Below, in pieces: positions 1 through 11,379 of a DNA stretch of 64,000 nt; position 1 is the stretch's first letter, and each line of letters opens with the position of its first letter. A program made the translations under genes and the position numbers. Under the pieces are notes generated by a model. The model saw only the letters and a list, made by a program, of their open reading frames with translations, had not been told where the DNA came from and ran no database searches. The DNA comes from Exophiala sp. HKRS030 (taxonomy: Eukaryota > Ascomycota > Eurotiomycetes > Chaetothyriales > Herpotrichiellaceae): assembly GCA_023897205.1 (NCBI GenBank), contig JAHWDD010000001.1:1798001-1862000 (forward strand). Reading direction: 5' to 3'.

Positions 1-1219
1 TGGCCGGTGAGGACGTGGCCATTCGCGAGGGTCTGGTAACTTCCCTGGGAGACGGCGAATATGGGATCGTTGGGGTTGCGCATGGTCCGATTGACGGTGA
101 CCAGCTTGGTGTTCATGTCGATGTCCAAGGCAAGAGCCCTGGTGACGGTGTTGTTGTCAAACTCGGTGTTGCCGTTGTCGTGCATGGTGATGGTCACCTT
201 GTCGGCGTCTTGATGGAGAATGCGAGCGTCGTGTTGGTAGCAGAAGTGGGTGTTCGCCCCGAGTCTGAAGTCACCTCCGTCCATTCCCTGCAAGAGAACA
301 TTAGCCCAAGCTGTACTGTGTGTTTCTGGAGGTCTTGTTCTCTGCTATATACAAAAGGAGAAGCAAAACTTACCGAAAGCCTCCAGATCACGTTACCCTG
401 AGGTCCGATCAGGAAGATGCTGCAAAGCAGGCGAACCGAGATGAGGTAGTTGGAGCCATACTTGGCCACCGAGTTCATGTGGAAGTAGCCCCACGGTTCC
501 TCGAAGGAAGTTCCGTTCCCGGAGATCGAGGTCGTCAGGGGTAGAACGCTGTCGTCCAGCGGAATTTCAGAGCTATGGTTCAGGGCACTCCATGAGAAGA
601 GAACCTTGTTGGTGGCGACGTCGATCTCGTAGAACTGGCCGTCGATGACGTATCCGTGCCCCGGGCCGCCGACGGAGGACATGTTCGCCGTGGTGATGTT
701 CACCGCGATGACCAACATTGATCCGTCGGTGGTCATTTGGCTCTCATGGACATCGACGTAGGACGAGTATTTCGTGTGGTCGAAGGTCTGGAAGTTCGGG
801 GGTTGAAGTGTGACGTTCTTGATCAAGGTGTAGGTGTCGTCGAACATGTTGACTTGACCCCAGCCTAGTCCTTCCGGGTTGGTGGTACCGATCCAGGTCG
901 TCAAGACCGTCTTGTTCTGGTAGGTCTGCGGTCTCAGCGGCCCGAACGAGATCTCTGTACTGTACCAGACCAGATCCCCATCGTCCGTCAGGATCATTGG
1001 TGTGATCCATGGCGCGGTCCTGTTGAGGACGTTTATGAACATGTAACCTGGCTCAGTCTGGCCGTACTTGGTGGACTGCACCACAGGAATCTGCATGGTA
1101 CTGGGCACCGTGTAGAACGACCTCCTGGTCCCGAGGGCCTGAGGTTTCTGTTGAGCGTCGACTAGGCATGATAGCAAGAGGGTCTGTGCAAGCAACAAGG
1201 CGCTTGCAAGTCGAGCCAT
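1..1219 (-). CDS. Arylsulfotransferase (ASST) family protein, 3' end cut by window edge
   Basis: Exons 1219-374 and 287-1, continuing past the left edge; the intron 373-288 has a GTAAG donor and TTGCAG acceptor and keeps the frame. 377 residues are visible. The protein starts with a clear signal peptide (residues 1 to about 22, hydrophobic LLLAQTLLLSCLV, then AQQ), so it is probably secreted or in the secretory lumen. After the splice it reads GMDGGDF and then YQHDARI (299-305), the hallmark of the fungal ASST family, in a beta-propeller-like context. Several N-glycosylation sequons (NRT, NKT, NVT, NHS) fit a secreted protein. Known bacterial relatives move sulfate between phenols; the fungal substrate is unknown. 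Family confidence is high, activity is inference. Confidence 0.85.
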
Positions 1220-3045
1220 GGTCGGTATCCAACGAAAGATGATTTTTGGCTTGGAAATGTGTTTACAGACCTACCTGCTTCCCGCCCTGCGCGAGATCGG
1301 ACATTGCTTCAGTACTTATAGTTCTATTCGAACTTGGGACCCAGCAGCAAACCACAGCACATACGTAATTGCAAGGGATGCAAATATGCCCTCGCCCTCT
1401 GCTAGACTTGGGGTGGAACTAGCGGGGGTGGGGCCTGGTTGGGGAAATTGTACTCGACGAACAGACTCTCTCTCGCGGTCGATACTATTGTTGTTGAGAG
1501 CTCGTATAGACTTCAGGGCAGATGTTGGAATTCTGGAGATATTGCCGTGGGGTATAGTTCGGATTGAAATATAGCGTCCCGCATTTCGAACATTGCGGAG
1601 AATAGAAGGTGTTACGAAAACAAGCCATGACTCAAGTGGCTGTTTGGAGTAGGAAAATATGGGGTATAGATGTAGTAAAAAGTATACTGTAGTCAACCGT
1701 GCCGAATCCCGTCAATTGTGCCGGGAATCAGTGGTGGGACATCCAGTACAGATTCGCACCGCTCGGGAGTTGCAGGCGGTCTTCTTGAAGCTTCAAACTG
1801 ATCATCCGACCAGGAAAAAGATGAATTACCGAGCTCTTTCGGAGACTCTGTCGGAAGACGCACAGTGCCTGCTGTTAAACCATGACTAGGAAAGTCGGCA
1901 GTGGGTGACCTCAAGAACGGCAGTGAGTTCGATTGGCGCGATGGAAGAAATATCTGCCTGCTCCAAGCAGAGAAAACAAGGTGTCTTCCACCCTCGGTAT
2001 TCGAGGCGGTAGTCAGAGGATCGCCAGAGCAGTGTCCAGGAACAGCGATCGTGAAAATCAAACCAAGTGATCTGTGGAACTTCAGCCTCGGGCCCACGTC
2101 CACGTCAGACCAACCTGTCCCTGGCCATGATCACTTTGGAGGGCTGTCAACTGGCGAAAGACCCTTGTCCATCACGTTAAAATGTCGGTAAGTAGCTAGT
2201 TAGAATATTGTAGCATTGTTTTTGATATACGCGAGAATACTCAGGGCATTTGTACCTTTGATATGCATGTCGGAAGCGGTAATCGTTGCGAAGTTTTTCT
2301 CTTGGCTTACCGTACGCCCCGTCAAAGAGGACAATTATTAGGTTATCATGAGCTCTTCGAGAAAACAAAATTGACCGAGGTCCAAGGTCTGATGAAGAGA
2401 TGATTAGAATGAAAGGATGTTTTCCATGTTTTCCGAATGTCCATCGAATATGTATGTGGTCAACGTGCAAACAAGAATTTGCCCGCATCCTTGGCTAGTC
2501 AGATCCAGATTGCGTGACATTGCTGACCACATACTACTTCGCTTACTCGAACATCGATCTGGGGAAGTAGATTTCGCGGTTCATGATCATGAGAAATCAA
2601 GAGACAAGTCAGATATTGCGCCCATAACCTCGTTTTAGGACCATGATGGTCTCTGACGAGGGTTTGAAGGTGGTTTCTTCGTCGGAATGGAATGAAGCCA
2701 AGGCGAGGAGGAGATTTACAGTTATCCGGACTCTCCAGTACGAGTACGAGGGCGCTTCAGTCTTAGTCAGCAATATGATTTGGTGAATCATAAATACCAA
2801 AAACGAAGAGAGCTTCGGTGACGCAATTACTCTCTGTGAAACTAGTGACGAATGACGAGAGAACCTGGTGACCTGCGACCTGCGCCACACCACAATCCAC
2901 TCTCATCCCAAACCTCATTGCCTCACATTTACCCGTATCTTGCTTTCCCTCTCAAGATAAGAGATCTCATTCCAGATCTAGTCGATATCAGCGAACTTTT
3001 TGCACGTGTGGTCGACAGTCTACTCGTACGCCGTCTCTCGACACC
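1220..3045. other. Intergenic, 1.8 kb
   Basis: Open frames here (up to about 136 codons) show no family motif, no consistent splice structure and no recognisable product. I see no tRNA or repeat. The last 200 bases are pyrimidine-rich and are probably the promoter and leader of the NPC2-type gene. Confidence 0.5.
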
Positions 3046-3701
3046 ATGAAGGTCTCAGCTGTCATCCTGTCCTTCCTCACCGCCAGTGTCGCCTCGTCGA
3101 GATCTCTCTTCACCGTCGGCGGCAAGCAAAATGCCCTCGTCGATGAGCCTGAAAACCCCGTCCCCGGCAAGAACCCATTGAACGTAAGCTCCTAGTCGAC
3201 CTTTTGATCTCGAGACAGAAAACAACTGACCACCTATGCTCAATAGTTCTGCGCCGATCCAAAGGGCTATATTCTCGAAATTGACTACGTTCATCTCTCG
3301 CCCAACCCCCCCGTACCGTACGTCACCCCCAATCTTCACCATCTTGTTGCCTACCTTGTCGTTTGAGCTTCTACTAACATCTGGGACCTCACAGAGGAGA
3401 GAAATTGACCATCACTGCAAACGGAACTTTCCACAAAGACATCGAGCCCGGCGCCACGGTTTTCCTCCAAGTCAAGTACGGCCTCATCACCCTGATCAAA
3501 CAAGAAGCCGACCTGTGTGACAACTTGCCTCAAATCGACATGTCCTGCCCGATCGAAGAGGGTGTCCTGACGTTGAAGAAAGAAGTCGATATCCCCAAGC
3601 AGGTACCACCTGGAAAGTATACTGTTCTGGCCGATGTCAATACCGTCGATAAGGAAAAGATCACTTGTATGGAGAGCACCGTGTTCTTCTCGAGACAGTA
3701 G
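3046..3701 (+). CDS. npc2: NPC2-type phosphatidylglycerol/phosphatidylinositol transfer protein (ML domain)
   Basis: Three exons: 3046-3183, 3247-3317, 3395-3701, giving 171 residues, the usual length. The start is the first ATG before a signal peptide (MKVSAVILSFLTASVAS). The mature part has the ML-domain order: FCADPKGYILEI (first conserved cysteine), PGEKLTI across the second splice, a central ADLCDNLPQIDMSCP segment, and VPPGKYTV before the C-terminal strand with ITCMES. These cysteines form the family's disulfides. NPC2 proteins bind sterols or phospholipids in the vacuole/lysosome lumen and hand them to membranes. Splice phases close exactly (2 nt + 1 nt at the second intron). Confidence 0.92.
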
Positions 3702-4200
3702 TTGGGTTTGGTCTGGAGGAGCCAAACTCTCGGACAACATTGGTCGACCAGGGAAGGTGGATGGGGCGAGTTTTCCATACACCGATCGAATATGGCATAT
3801 ATCATTTCGTCGTTTGCTAGGCGTTTCCGGCACCTGGGTTATTTGCTGGGAGCTTTTCGGGTCTCTACCCCTCATAAGCAGTAACGTTTAGCCAGTGAGA
3901 TGTTCTGCGTCTTCAGGATTAATAATGATTGACTATGCAGCCCATACAAGGAGGCTTTGCAAAGACACGCCAAAAGATTTCCTGTCCTTGACCTTCTCAT
4001 CTAGCATTTCTTTATGTGATTACCTCGTGTACGAGTGCTGTCCACCCATGAATTGCAATTTGAAAAGGAGTGTCACCCCAGAAAAGCACCACCCTTTGTC
4101 GTTCAACTTCATAACGGTGTGCGCTTCAATCAACTAGGTGATTAACTGCTTTAAAGCTACGGGTTTCGTGCCCAAGGTAGATAGAGGGCTCTCCCGACTC
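3702..4200. other. Intergenic between two convergent genes
   Basis: Shared 3' flank of the NPC2-type gene (plus) and the GMC oxidoreductase gene (minus). Nothing recognisable beyond untranslated sequence. Confidence 0.5.
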
Positions 4201-6278
4201 TCACAACTTCGCCTTCAACGAACCGTTGTTGTCGTTCTTACCGTCCTCCTTGATCATGTCGGCCGCCTTCTCGGCGACGGCGTACACGGTGGCGCAGATG
4301 TTTCCCGACACGTTGTTGGGGAAGATGGACGCGTCGGCTACGCGGAGGTTCCGGACGCCCCTGACCCGCAGCCTCTGATCGACCGTGTCCCCCATGGCGC
4401 AGGTGCCGCAGCTGTGGTACTCGCCCATGCAGAACTCGCGGACGGCGGCGCGGCGCTCGCCGGCGGTGTCGAGGGAGGGAACGACCTGGGGAGGGGGGCC
4501 TATGCGCCGGCCCAGCTTGCCCCGCAGCCCAGGCGAGCGTCGCGCCATGGTCTCGACGAACTTGAGCCCGGCGGCGAGGACGGCCACGTCGGCCGGGTGG
4601 GCGAGGTAGTTAGGGTTGACTTCGGGGTGCCGGGTCGGGTCGGACGACTTGATGTGGACATGGCCCCGGGACACGGGGTACTGGAGGCTGACGCCCAGAC
4701 TCATGCCGTTGGGGGCGGCCGTTCCAGGGTCCGCGGGCGGCGGAGGAGCCATGAGCTTGCTCTGGTCGCCCGCGCCATCGGCCAGGTTGACGGTGGCGTT
4801 GAGGAAGATGAGCTGGAGGTTGGCGGACCTAGAGTCCTTGACGTGAGCCGCGACCTGGGCCCATTGTTTCTTCTGGAAGTCGGTAGCCGGCTCGGCCGAC
4901 TCGATGGACCGGATAATCTCGTCGAGTTCGCCGGGCTCGAGCACCGTCGAGGCGGGAAAGTACCCTTGGACGGACTGGACGGCGGTCAGGGGCCCGCCCT
5001 GTTCCTCGACGAGTTGTTTCTGCGCCGCCGCCATCACCTCGGGGATGAACATGGCGTCGCCTGACATGTTGCCGGGAGTGAGTTGATACGTCACTGCGGA
5101 ACCGACGTGGTCTTGGTAGTTCGTCCCGACCGAGGGCAGCGGGACGAGACACTCAACGCCTGCTGCACGGAGGATCTTCGGGTCGCCGATCCCGCTGAGC
5201 TCGAGAATCTGGGGTGAGTTAATGGCGCCACCGGTCACGATGACTTCGCGAGTGGCCACGACGGTGTGCCGGGCGCCGCTTTTGTCTCGGAATTCGACGC
5301 CCCTCGCCACGGTGTTGGTGTTGTCGAGGAGCACCCGGCAGACGAGGGACTCGGTGATGAGTTTGAGATTCGGACGTTGCGCGTTTGGTCGGAAGTAGCC
5401 CCCTGCAGCGTAGGAGCGTCTGCCCTTGTCAGGACCCGTGCGGCGTGTGACGGTCCCGAGGGTATTGTAGAAGCCCATGTGGTCGCCCGACCAAGGATCG
5501 GTTGGTTTCTTGGTGACTCCCGCAGCTTGCTCGGCGGCTTGGATGACATCGTCTTCTATCGGTAGGCGAAAGTCGTTGAAGGAAGTGTGAATGGGTCCCG
5601 AAGTGCCGTGGTTTTCGGCGACGCAGGGCATGCATGTTCGGTCGGCGGTGACGCGCTCGTCCACGGGTTCGATCGTCTGATGTTTGCGCATGTAATGCTT
5701 CATGTTGGAGGAAGACCAGGACGGGTCATTGACAAGTTTGGCCCAGCCGTCGTAATCTTCATCTGACCCGCGTACGTACCTGGTTTTCACACGTAGTCAG
5801 AAAATTTAGGCAAGCGAGAGACAGAGGCACAATAGAGTAGTCTTGGTCACATACATCATGTAATTGATACCGCTGGAGCCACCGAGCAATTTTCCTCGCG
5901 GAACATGGTGGACTTTATTCTTGTTTCCTGCCTACCGTTGAGCAGTCAGCGCGGGCGCCCGCGCCCTCGAACCTTATGAGCAAGAGTCGATGAATGATTG
6001 ATTACCTGAGGGGTGGTGCGGAAAGACCAGTCATATTCAGGATTGTTGAGCATCTCTAGGAGCGCAGCGGGAGTGTCGACGAGAGGGTTCCCAAGATGAT
6101 TCGAGCCCGCTTCTATCACACCGACAGTGACATTTGGGTCCTCGGTCAAACGAGCGGCAATAGTCAGACCAGCAGTGCCACCACCGCAAATGATGTAGTC
6201 GTACTGTCTTTGCACGAACTCATTGACGGTGACATGAGCGGGGAGTCGAGATACCTTCGAGCCATTCCCGCCGTCCAT
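4201..6278 (-). CDS. GMC (glucose-methanol-choline) FAD oxidoreductase
   Basis: Exons 6278-6006, 5931-5855, 5779-4201; phases close to 642 residues, a normal GMC length. The N-terminus has the FAD dinucleotide fold CGGGTAGL (31-38) and the acidic IEAG (E56). Exon 2 supplies PRGKLLGGSSGINYM, the GMC signature around the flavin. The C-terminal domain has the active-site pair H572 (YHSCGTCAM) and N610 (SGNICATVYAV). Such enzymes oxidise alcohols or sugars, or aryl alcohols in lignin decay, with oxygen or a quinone as acceptor. There is no signal peptide, so it is probably intracellular and more like choline/alcohol dehydrogenases than secreted glucose oxidase. The substrate is not predictable. 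Confidence 0.92.
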
Positions 6279-7540
6279 GACTATGGTATAGCGGTACGAG
6301 TGACTGGAAATCCCAGTTCCTAGTGGTGGAGAGCTGAAAGTGGACTTTAGAGAGTAGTTTCGTATATCTTCACACTCATCAAAGCTTCACCTTTGCGTAG
6401 AGTTGCGGTGTCCGGTCAGGTCTCTTTTGCTCGATATGGCGGCCTCTGGGGAGGGCCTCTGGAAGATTAGCAGCAACAAAGCTCAGTTGATACAGATTGA
6501 CAGTATATCTGTCTTCAATTTCAAGAGCGTTCCTTAGAAGTAACTGTCTGCTCAGAGACGATGATCAGGACAGGCACCACGGACAACGTTCAGTGGATGG
6601 AGAGGGGAAAAGACATCAGAGGTACATTGACGGTACTGGGTCGACATTATTCACAGTCTTGTCCGTAAACCTCCACTACACAACTGTTTAGCTGCATCAT
6701 AGCTCCTCCAGGTGGTCGACGTGGTCCTATTGGAGACGGTGGACGATATCAGACCAATGCAAGACAACACATAGAGGGGGACCAGAAGCTGACCAATACG
6801 GACTGTTGAACTCATGCTTCACACCGAGGCCGGTCTGTTCGGATGGTTACCTTGGGATTGCACTAGGCAATTATGCTGGCAAAAAGCCTACAATAAATAT
6901 ATCGCATCTCATTGCGGGAAAAAAGCAGACGTGTTGGATCAGAGTAATGAATTGGCCTGGCTTGAGAAGGTCAAGAGGATGTTCTGGTTAGAAGTAACAA
7001 TATCCTGGCAAGTAGGGGATGATAGCGAGCCTGGAACACGACGACGCATAAGATGCATAAAGCGGATAGCTATTGGAATCCTGTCCGAGGAATACCAAAT
7101 CGATAGCGGGAGAATTGTCCCAGATGACACTTTTGAATCTTTCAAACTGGAATCTGAAGAAGTAAGACGAGGTGTTTGGAAGTATCGCGGTATCTTAGAA
7201 ATTGCGTGATTCCGCGCGACCTGCTCGAAAGGGCGATTTGATGCCTGGACGGAGCGTCGTATGAAGCCTTAAGTTGCCTGAGTATTCAAAACGACACACA
7301 CCTGCGTTAAACATCCTGAAAGAATGACATCTCCATGAAATAAATCACTAAAGTAAAGCGAAACCTCGGAGCATTTGCCTAGAGATTAACAACTCTTCGA
7401 ATGGTAGCGAAATACCCGTAGGATGGCTTCATCGTGAGGTCGCACAGTGAAACCTACTGAACACCGGGACGGTTCACCATCAAATATCACGCGGAGTATT
7501 TGAGACCCTTCTCTTCACATTTACATCTCATACGACAAGC
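6279..7540. other. Divergent intergenic region, 1.26 kb
   Basis: Lies between the starts of the GMC oxidoreductase (minus) and the diacylglycerol-kinase-domain gene (plus), so it holds both promoters. A 131-codon plus-strand frame at 6814-7209 has a plausible amino-acid composition in its second half but no recognised domain. I do not call it a gene. Confidence 0.45.
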
Positions 7541-8689
7541 ATGGCTGCTGCGATCCATCTACCTCTTCACCTACGCAGTGACCGTGAGGTTCACGTGGTC
7601 ATCTCGATCCTGTCCGGCCAGAGGAAAGCCCAGCAATACTACGACGAGACGCTCAAACCTTTCCTGGACGACCGCGAGATCAAGCACAGCACTCATACGA
7701 CCAAGTCAGCCAAAACCATCTCCGAGCTGACAACGAGTTTGTTCCTGCCAAATGCTGTCAAGGGAGTCAAACAGACCATCATCCTCCTTTCGGGGGACGG
7801 GGGCGTCGTGGACATTGTGGACACCCTCACCTCTGTACTGAACCGAAGCAGCAATGACCCCCGACTACCGTCGGTGTTTATCAAGCCGGTGATTGCCCTC
7901 GTACCCATGGGCACGGCCAACGCGCTGGCCTGGAGTTCAAGGGTCGCTGGGGACCCGCTGAATACCATGTTGACGAGCAGTCCTCCAAAGTCACTGCCGA
8001 CCTTTCAAGCTCGGTTCAGCCCGGGCGCCAGACTAGTGGTTGACGAGGGACGAGGCCGAGACGCTCTGGCGGCAGCAGCAGCAGCCTCGGAAGACGACGA
8101 CGACGACGACCACGAGAGTATCATGTACGGCGCGGTTGTGTTCAGCTGGGGCCTACACGCGAGCCTTGTGGGGTTGAGTGACACCACAGAGTACCGCAGA
8201 CACGGTCTACAGAGGTTTCGCATGGCCGCCGAGCAGCTCCTCAAGGACGACCACAAGTACAGAGGAAAGGTGAAATGGAGGAAAGCGGATGATGGGAGTG
8301 GAGAGTGGAAAGACCTGGGCGCTGGGCTCGAACACTCTTATGTGCTTGCTTCACTGGTCTCGAACCTCGAGGAAACGTTTCAGATTTCCCCGGCGACGAA
8401 GCCGGTCGATGGTACACTGCATCTGGTACACATCGGCCCTGAACCTGCCTCGGAAATCATGCGCATCTTGGGGATGGCGTACCAGTCTGGTCAGCACGTC
8501 ACCGACCCCAAGGTCACGTACGAGGATATCGAGGGTCTGAGGATCGAGTTCGATGAAGACGACGAACAATGGAGGCTGATCTGTGTCGACGGCAAGATCA
8601 TCGCCCCGGCTAAAGGCGGATGGGTCGAGATGACCAAGATCCCGGCCTCAGGTGTTGATGGACGGCGAGTGGTCGAGCTTGTTTGTTAG
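7541..8689 (+). CDS. Diacylglycerol kinase catalytic-domain (lipid kinase-like) protein
   Basis: A single exon of 382 residues. The N-terminus has the opening strand VVISILSGQRKAQQYY, a variant of the NPxSG-K start of DAGK/sphingosine-kinase domains. It then has the nucleotide-binding LLSGDGG (83-88) and PMGTANALAW (122-131), the equivalents of GGDGT and PxGTGNA. The later VVFSWGLHASLVG and KYRGKVKWRK stretches fit the C-terminal beta domain. An insert at about 170-192 is Ala-rich, then six Asp, and may be a disordered loop. The family phosphorylates diacylglycerol, ceramide or sphingoid bases; this fungal branch is uncharacterised. The glycine-loop variants (SGDGG for GGDGT) leave the activity open. 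Confidence 0.82.
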   Translation: MAAAIHLPLHLRSDREVHVVISILSGQRKAQQYYDETLKPFLDDREIKHSTHTTKSAKTISELTTSLFLPNAVKGVKQTIILLSGDGGVVDIVDTLTSVLNRSSNDPRLPSVFIKPVIALVPMGTANALAWSSRVAGDPLNTMLTSSPPKSLPTFQARFSPGARLVVDEGRGRDALAAAAAASEDDDDDDHESIMYGAVVFSWGLHASLVGLSDTTEYRRHGLQRFRMAAEQLLKDDHKYRGKVKWRKADDGSGEWKDLGAGLEHSYVLASLVSNLEETFQISPATKPVDGTLHLVHIGPEPASEIMRILGMAYQSGQHVTDPKVTYEDIEGLRIEFDEDDEQWRLICVDGKIIAPAKGGWVEMTKIPASGVDGRRVVELVC

Positions 8690-9040
8690 AACTTCAAGCC
8701 TGGCTTCCACGGGCTGGCAACGATGCTCATGATAAACAGGCAATATGTCAACTTGAAGAATGTGCTCATAAGAAAAGCTACTCAATCAGGTCCGAAACTC
8801 CGACCCTGTGTTTTCTCATCCAACGCGTACAAAGTTCGCTCTCAAGCCCCAAATTTCGTGCTGTAATCGACATTAATCTGAATAATCCAGTTCTTTCGCA
8901 TGCAAGCCAAACAGAAGCCCACCCTGCCTGATGGTTGAAGTCGGGCGCAATGCGTTTTCGACTGGATCTGGAGTACAACTCGCTTTGCCTCTTGCGGAAA
9001 TACCTAGCTTTTCATCATCTTCACCCCGTGGCCACCCAAC
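8690..9040. other. Short convergent intergenic gap
   Basis: About 350 bases between two convergent gene ends; no feature seen. Confidence 0.5.
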
Positions 9041-9779
9041 TCATGACATGTTTTCTCGGAAAACACTCTTCCTCGTACTAATCGGACTAGTATTTCCGTC
9101 TCCACTTCCCTGAGTATCCAAACTTGCGTTGCCCTTGGTGTGTCCTCGACTATCTCCTTCTGGCCTGGGGCTCACACTCCTCAAGCTGGGTGCCTCGTGC
9201 TGATCACCGAAAGGGTCGAGACCGCCGGGTCGCGAACTTGCCCGACCTCTGTCCGCTCCATCCGAATAACCTCGTCCATATGGCTCGTTCTGCAGACCAG
9301 GAGTTGGCGCCAGTCCAAGTTCTTGTTCTTCGTAGCCACTATAACCAGGACCAGGTGCGTAGGGGTCTTCGCTGCCAACGCGGGTATCCCAAGCGTCGTC
9401 CTCGACTCCACGACCTCGCCTGGCACCGGCGTATCCGGCCTCCCTGTCGCCAGCCTCCTCATACGCTCCGCGCGCAGTGCGACGGTTGCCTAGCTTGGAG
9501 ATTTGGTCACGGATCCATTCGAGAGGTCCGGCGTGGCGAGGTGCAGGGTAATTCGATGAGCCTTGCGTCTTCATAAAGGGGACATATGTCTTCCATGATT
9601 TTAGAGACGGCGCAGGCAGGCCCTGTTTGCGCGCTGTCCACTGGGTATAGCCAACCCATCCACCGACAGCGAAAATCACGAGGAGGAATAGTAGGAGAAA
9701 GAAGAGTCCTGTTAGAGTGAGTGTCAGTGAATGCGACATGAACCTCACAGAAGAGAACCAACGCACCCCAACCACCCAT
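9041..9779 (-). CDS. Small fungal membrane protein of unknown function
   Basis: Exons 9779-9767 (13 bases only) and 9708-9041, 226 residues. The tiny first exon encodes MGGW and joins to a hydrophobic segment GLFFLLLFLLVIFAVGGWVGY, a single N-terminal membrane anchor. It is followed by a polar tail with WIRDQISKLGNRRTARGAYEE and a low-complexity C-terminus. This layout (MGGWG, anchor, GLPAPxLxSW, RRTARGAYE, DDAWDxRVG) recurs in filamentous ascomycetes, where it is often listed as acid-phosphatase-like; I see no phosphatase motif. Reading the ORF without the intron would give a longer, non-conserved N-terminus, so I prefer the spliced start. Function unknown. Confidence 0.75.
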
Positions 9780-10344
9780 TGTGAGATCGCACTACTTGGT
9801 TGTCCCTTTGCACAGTATTCCAAAGGTTGAAGGATGCTGGCGCCTTGAGGAGGAGATTGTCGCAGATTTCCAAACGGTTGACCAAAGCTGCGGATGTTAC
9901 TGAGGTCACTCTTAGGTCATCATTGCCTTTCTAAGGAGGCACTATGCGATCTGTCTGTGGACGGGATGTTGGAATAATCGAGGTTGGTTCAAAGGAGTGA
10001 TGAAGACTGCTTGGAGGTTATGTTTTGGCGACAGCAGAGGTTCGTTCTGCCTGTCGAGTAGTCTGATTGTAGTAGTGCCCGATGAGGCCGGTGGTCAATG
10101 GAGTGGACGGCCTACGACTCGTAGCGATGGCTGGTGAGACTTGGTCAGGAACAGACGTCAGTGTCAGACCAGGGAAACTTTAGTGAGCTGTCAGCGCTAC
10201 ACATGGCAACTAAACCGGGAATCGGCACTACCAGAAGTTAAGCCTTGTGCAGCCTTGTCCGAGACGAGCGAGTACAAGAGGGTTGAAAAATTGAATTCAT
10301 GTAGCTTTGTTAGGTGTGGCGCTTGATCTTAGCTTCTTCTTGTA
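9780..10344. other. Intergenic, 0.56 kb
   Basis: Upstream of the small membrane protein and downstream of the metallophosphoesterase gene (both minus). No further feature recognised. Confidence 0.5.
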
Positions 10345-11379
10345 CTATAATACAACAACCTGGGGCTTGTTATAAAGCTTCTCAGAAGTTTGATATGTCA
10401 GTGCGCCGTTGACCATGTAACCTCCATTGCGAGCTCCGCCCCAAAGCCTTGTCCAGAGCAAACCCTGCATATCAACGGCGAGCATTCGAAGCCCTCGCAT
10501 AAAGAGTGGAAGGTGGAATAGTTCAGCAAGCGGCAACCGATGGCTGGCGGGCTGACCAGCAGGTTTGTTATATGCAGCTGCCAGGAACTCTTCGTAGTAT
10601 TTCTGGCCCTCGTCCCACCACACTGCCTCTTTTCCATAACCCGAATGGACGTGGCCAAAGGCTTGAAGTGTGGGCTTTACACGCCAGGCCTCTTTTAACT
10701 CGTATTCATCACCCATGCCGCCACTTTCTGGGAGGTCGAGATGCCATTTGGGAGGGTTGTGCGTAACTAGTATGTCGACATCGTCAGGGACGGTATCTGT
10801 CCAAGCATCTTGACCTCTGATGTATTGGAATGCAAACTCTTTCCCACCACACTTTGGTATTTGAGGAGCCCCATAGACTTTCAACCGTCGATCATCTGGA
10901 AATGGGAGGGTAACAGCTGAATGCTGGAGATAGATGATCTTACCCCAGTCGAGTTTGCGGCGGGAATTGCGTCTGTCATGAGCACTGCGACTGCGTTCGT
11001 CGAGGAAGCTATCGTGATTGCCGGCTACGACGACAATGTGTCGGAATCCGTCTGAGGATCCGTACCAGGGTTTCTGCAGTGTCTTGAGCCAGTCGATAGA
11101 TTGCTGGATGGAGGCGAGGGTGCCCGTATTCGTCAGGTCGCCAGAGTGAATGAGGAGGTCACCCTTTGGGAGGGCATAAGGAGGAATCTTGGAGTGTGTG
11201 TCGGAAATGCATACCACTCGTATTGGAACGCGGTTTTTAGGAGGAACATATGGAGGTCCGCGCAAGTAAACGAGGAGGTGGTGAAAGACGGTGAAGCAGG
11301 TGGTTAGTGGGTGGAAGATGAGCTGGTAGAGGAACGATGGAGGGGCAAAAGGTGAATCTGGCGGCGAGAAAAGACCCAT
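10345..11379 (-). CDS. Calcineurin-like metallophosphoesterase (MPPED1/2-like)
   Basis: One exon, 344 residues. All metal-ligand blocks are present in order: SDTHS (D60, H62), SGDLTN (D81), AGNHD (N121, H122, D123), THNPP (H207) and GHVH (H243, H245). The hydrophobic N-terminal 45 residues (IFHPLTTCFTVFHHLLVYL) may form a membrane-associated helix. The family binds two metal ions and cleaves phosphodiesters. MPPED proteins are weak cyclic-nucleotide or general phosphodiesterases, so a specific substrate cannot be given. It runs toward the small membrane protein in the same direction, about 0.56 kb away; no functional link is evident. Confidence 0.9.
   Translation of the reverse strand: MGLFSPPDSPFAPPSFLYQLIFHPLTTCFTVFHHLLVYLRGPPYVPPKNRVPIRVVCISDTHSKIPPYALPKGDLLIHSGDLTNTGTLASIQQSIDWLKTLQKPWYGSSDGFRHIVVVAGNHDSFLDERSRSAHDRRNSRRKLDWGKIIYLQHSAVTLPFPDDRRLKVYGAPQIPKCGGKEFAFQYIRGQDAWTDTVPDDVDILVTHNPPKWHLDLPESGGMGDEYELKEAWRVKPTLQAFGHVHSGYGKEAVWWDEGQKYYEEFLAAAYNKPAGQPASHRLPLAELFHLPLFMRGLRMLAVDMQGLLWTRLWGGARNGGYMVNGALTYQTSEKLYNKPQVVVL

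Noticed and set aside
1693..2103. 136-codon minus-strand frame
   Set aside because: No recognisable motif or biased codon use; treated as chance.
4138..5064. 308-codon plus-strand frame
   Set aside because: Exact antisense of the GMC oxidoreductase exon; high GC third positions leave the opposite strand open. No family motif.
6814..7209. 131-codon plus-strand frame in a promoter region
   Set aside because: No domain, no splice or start context, and weak resemblance to coding sequence; not enough to call a gene.
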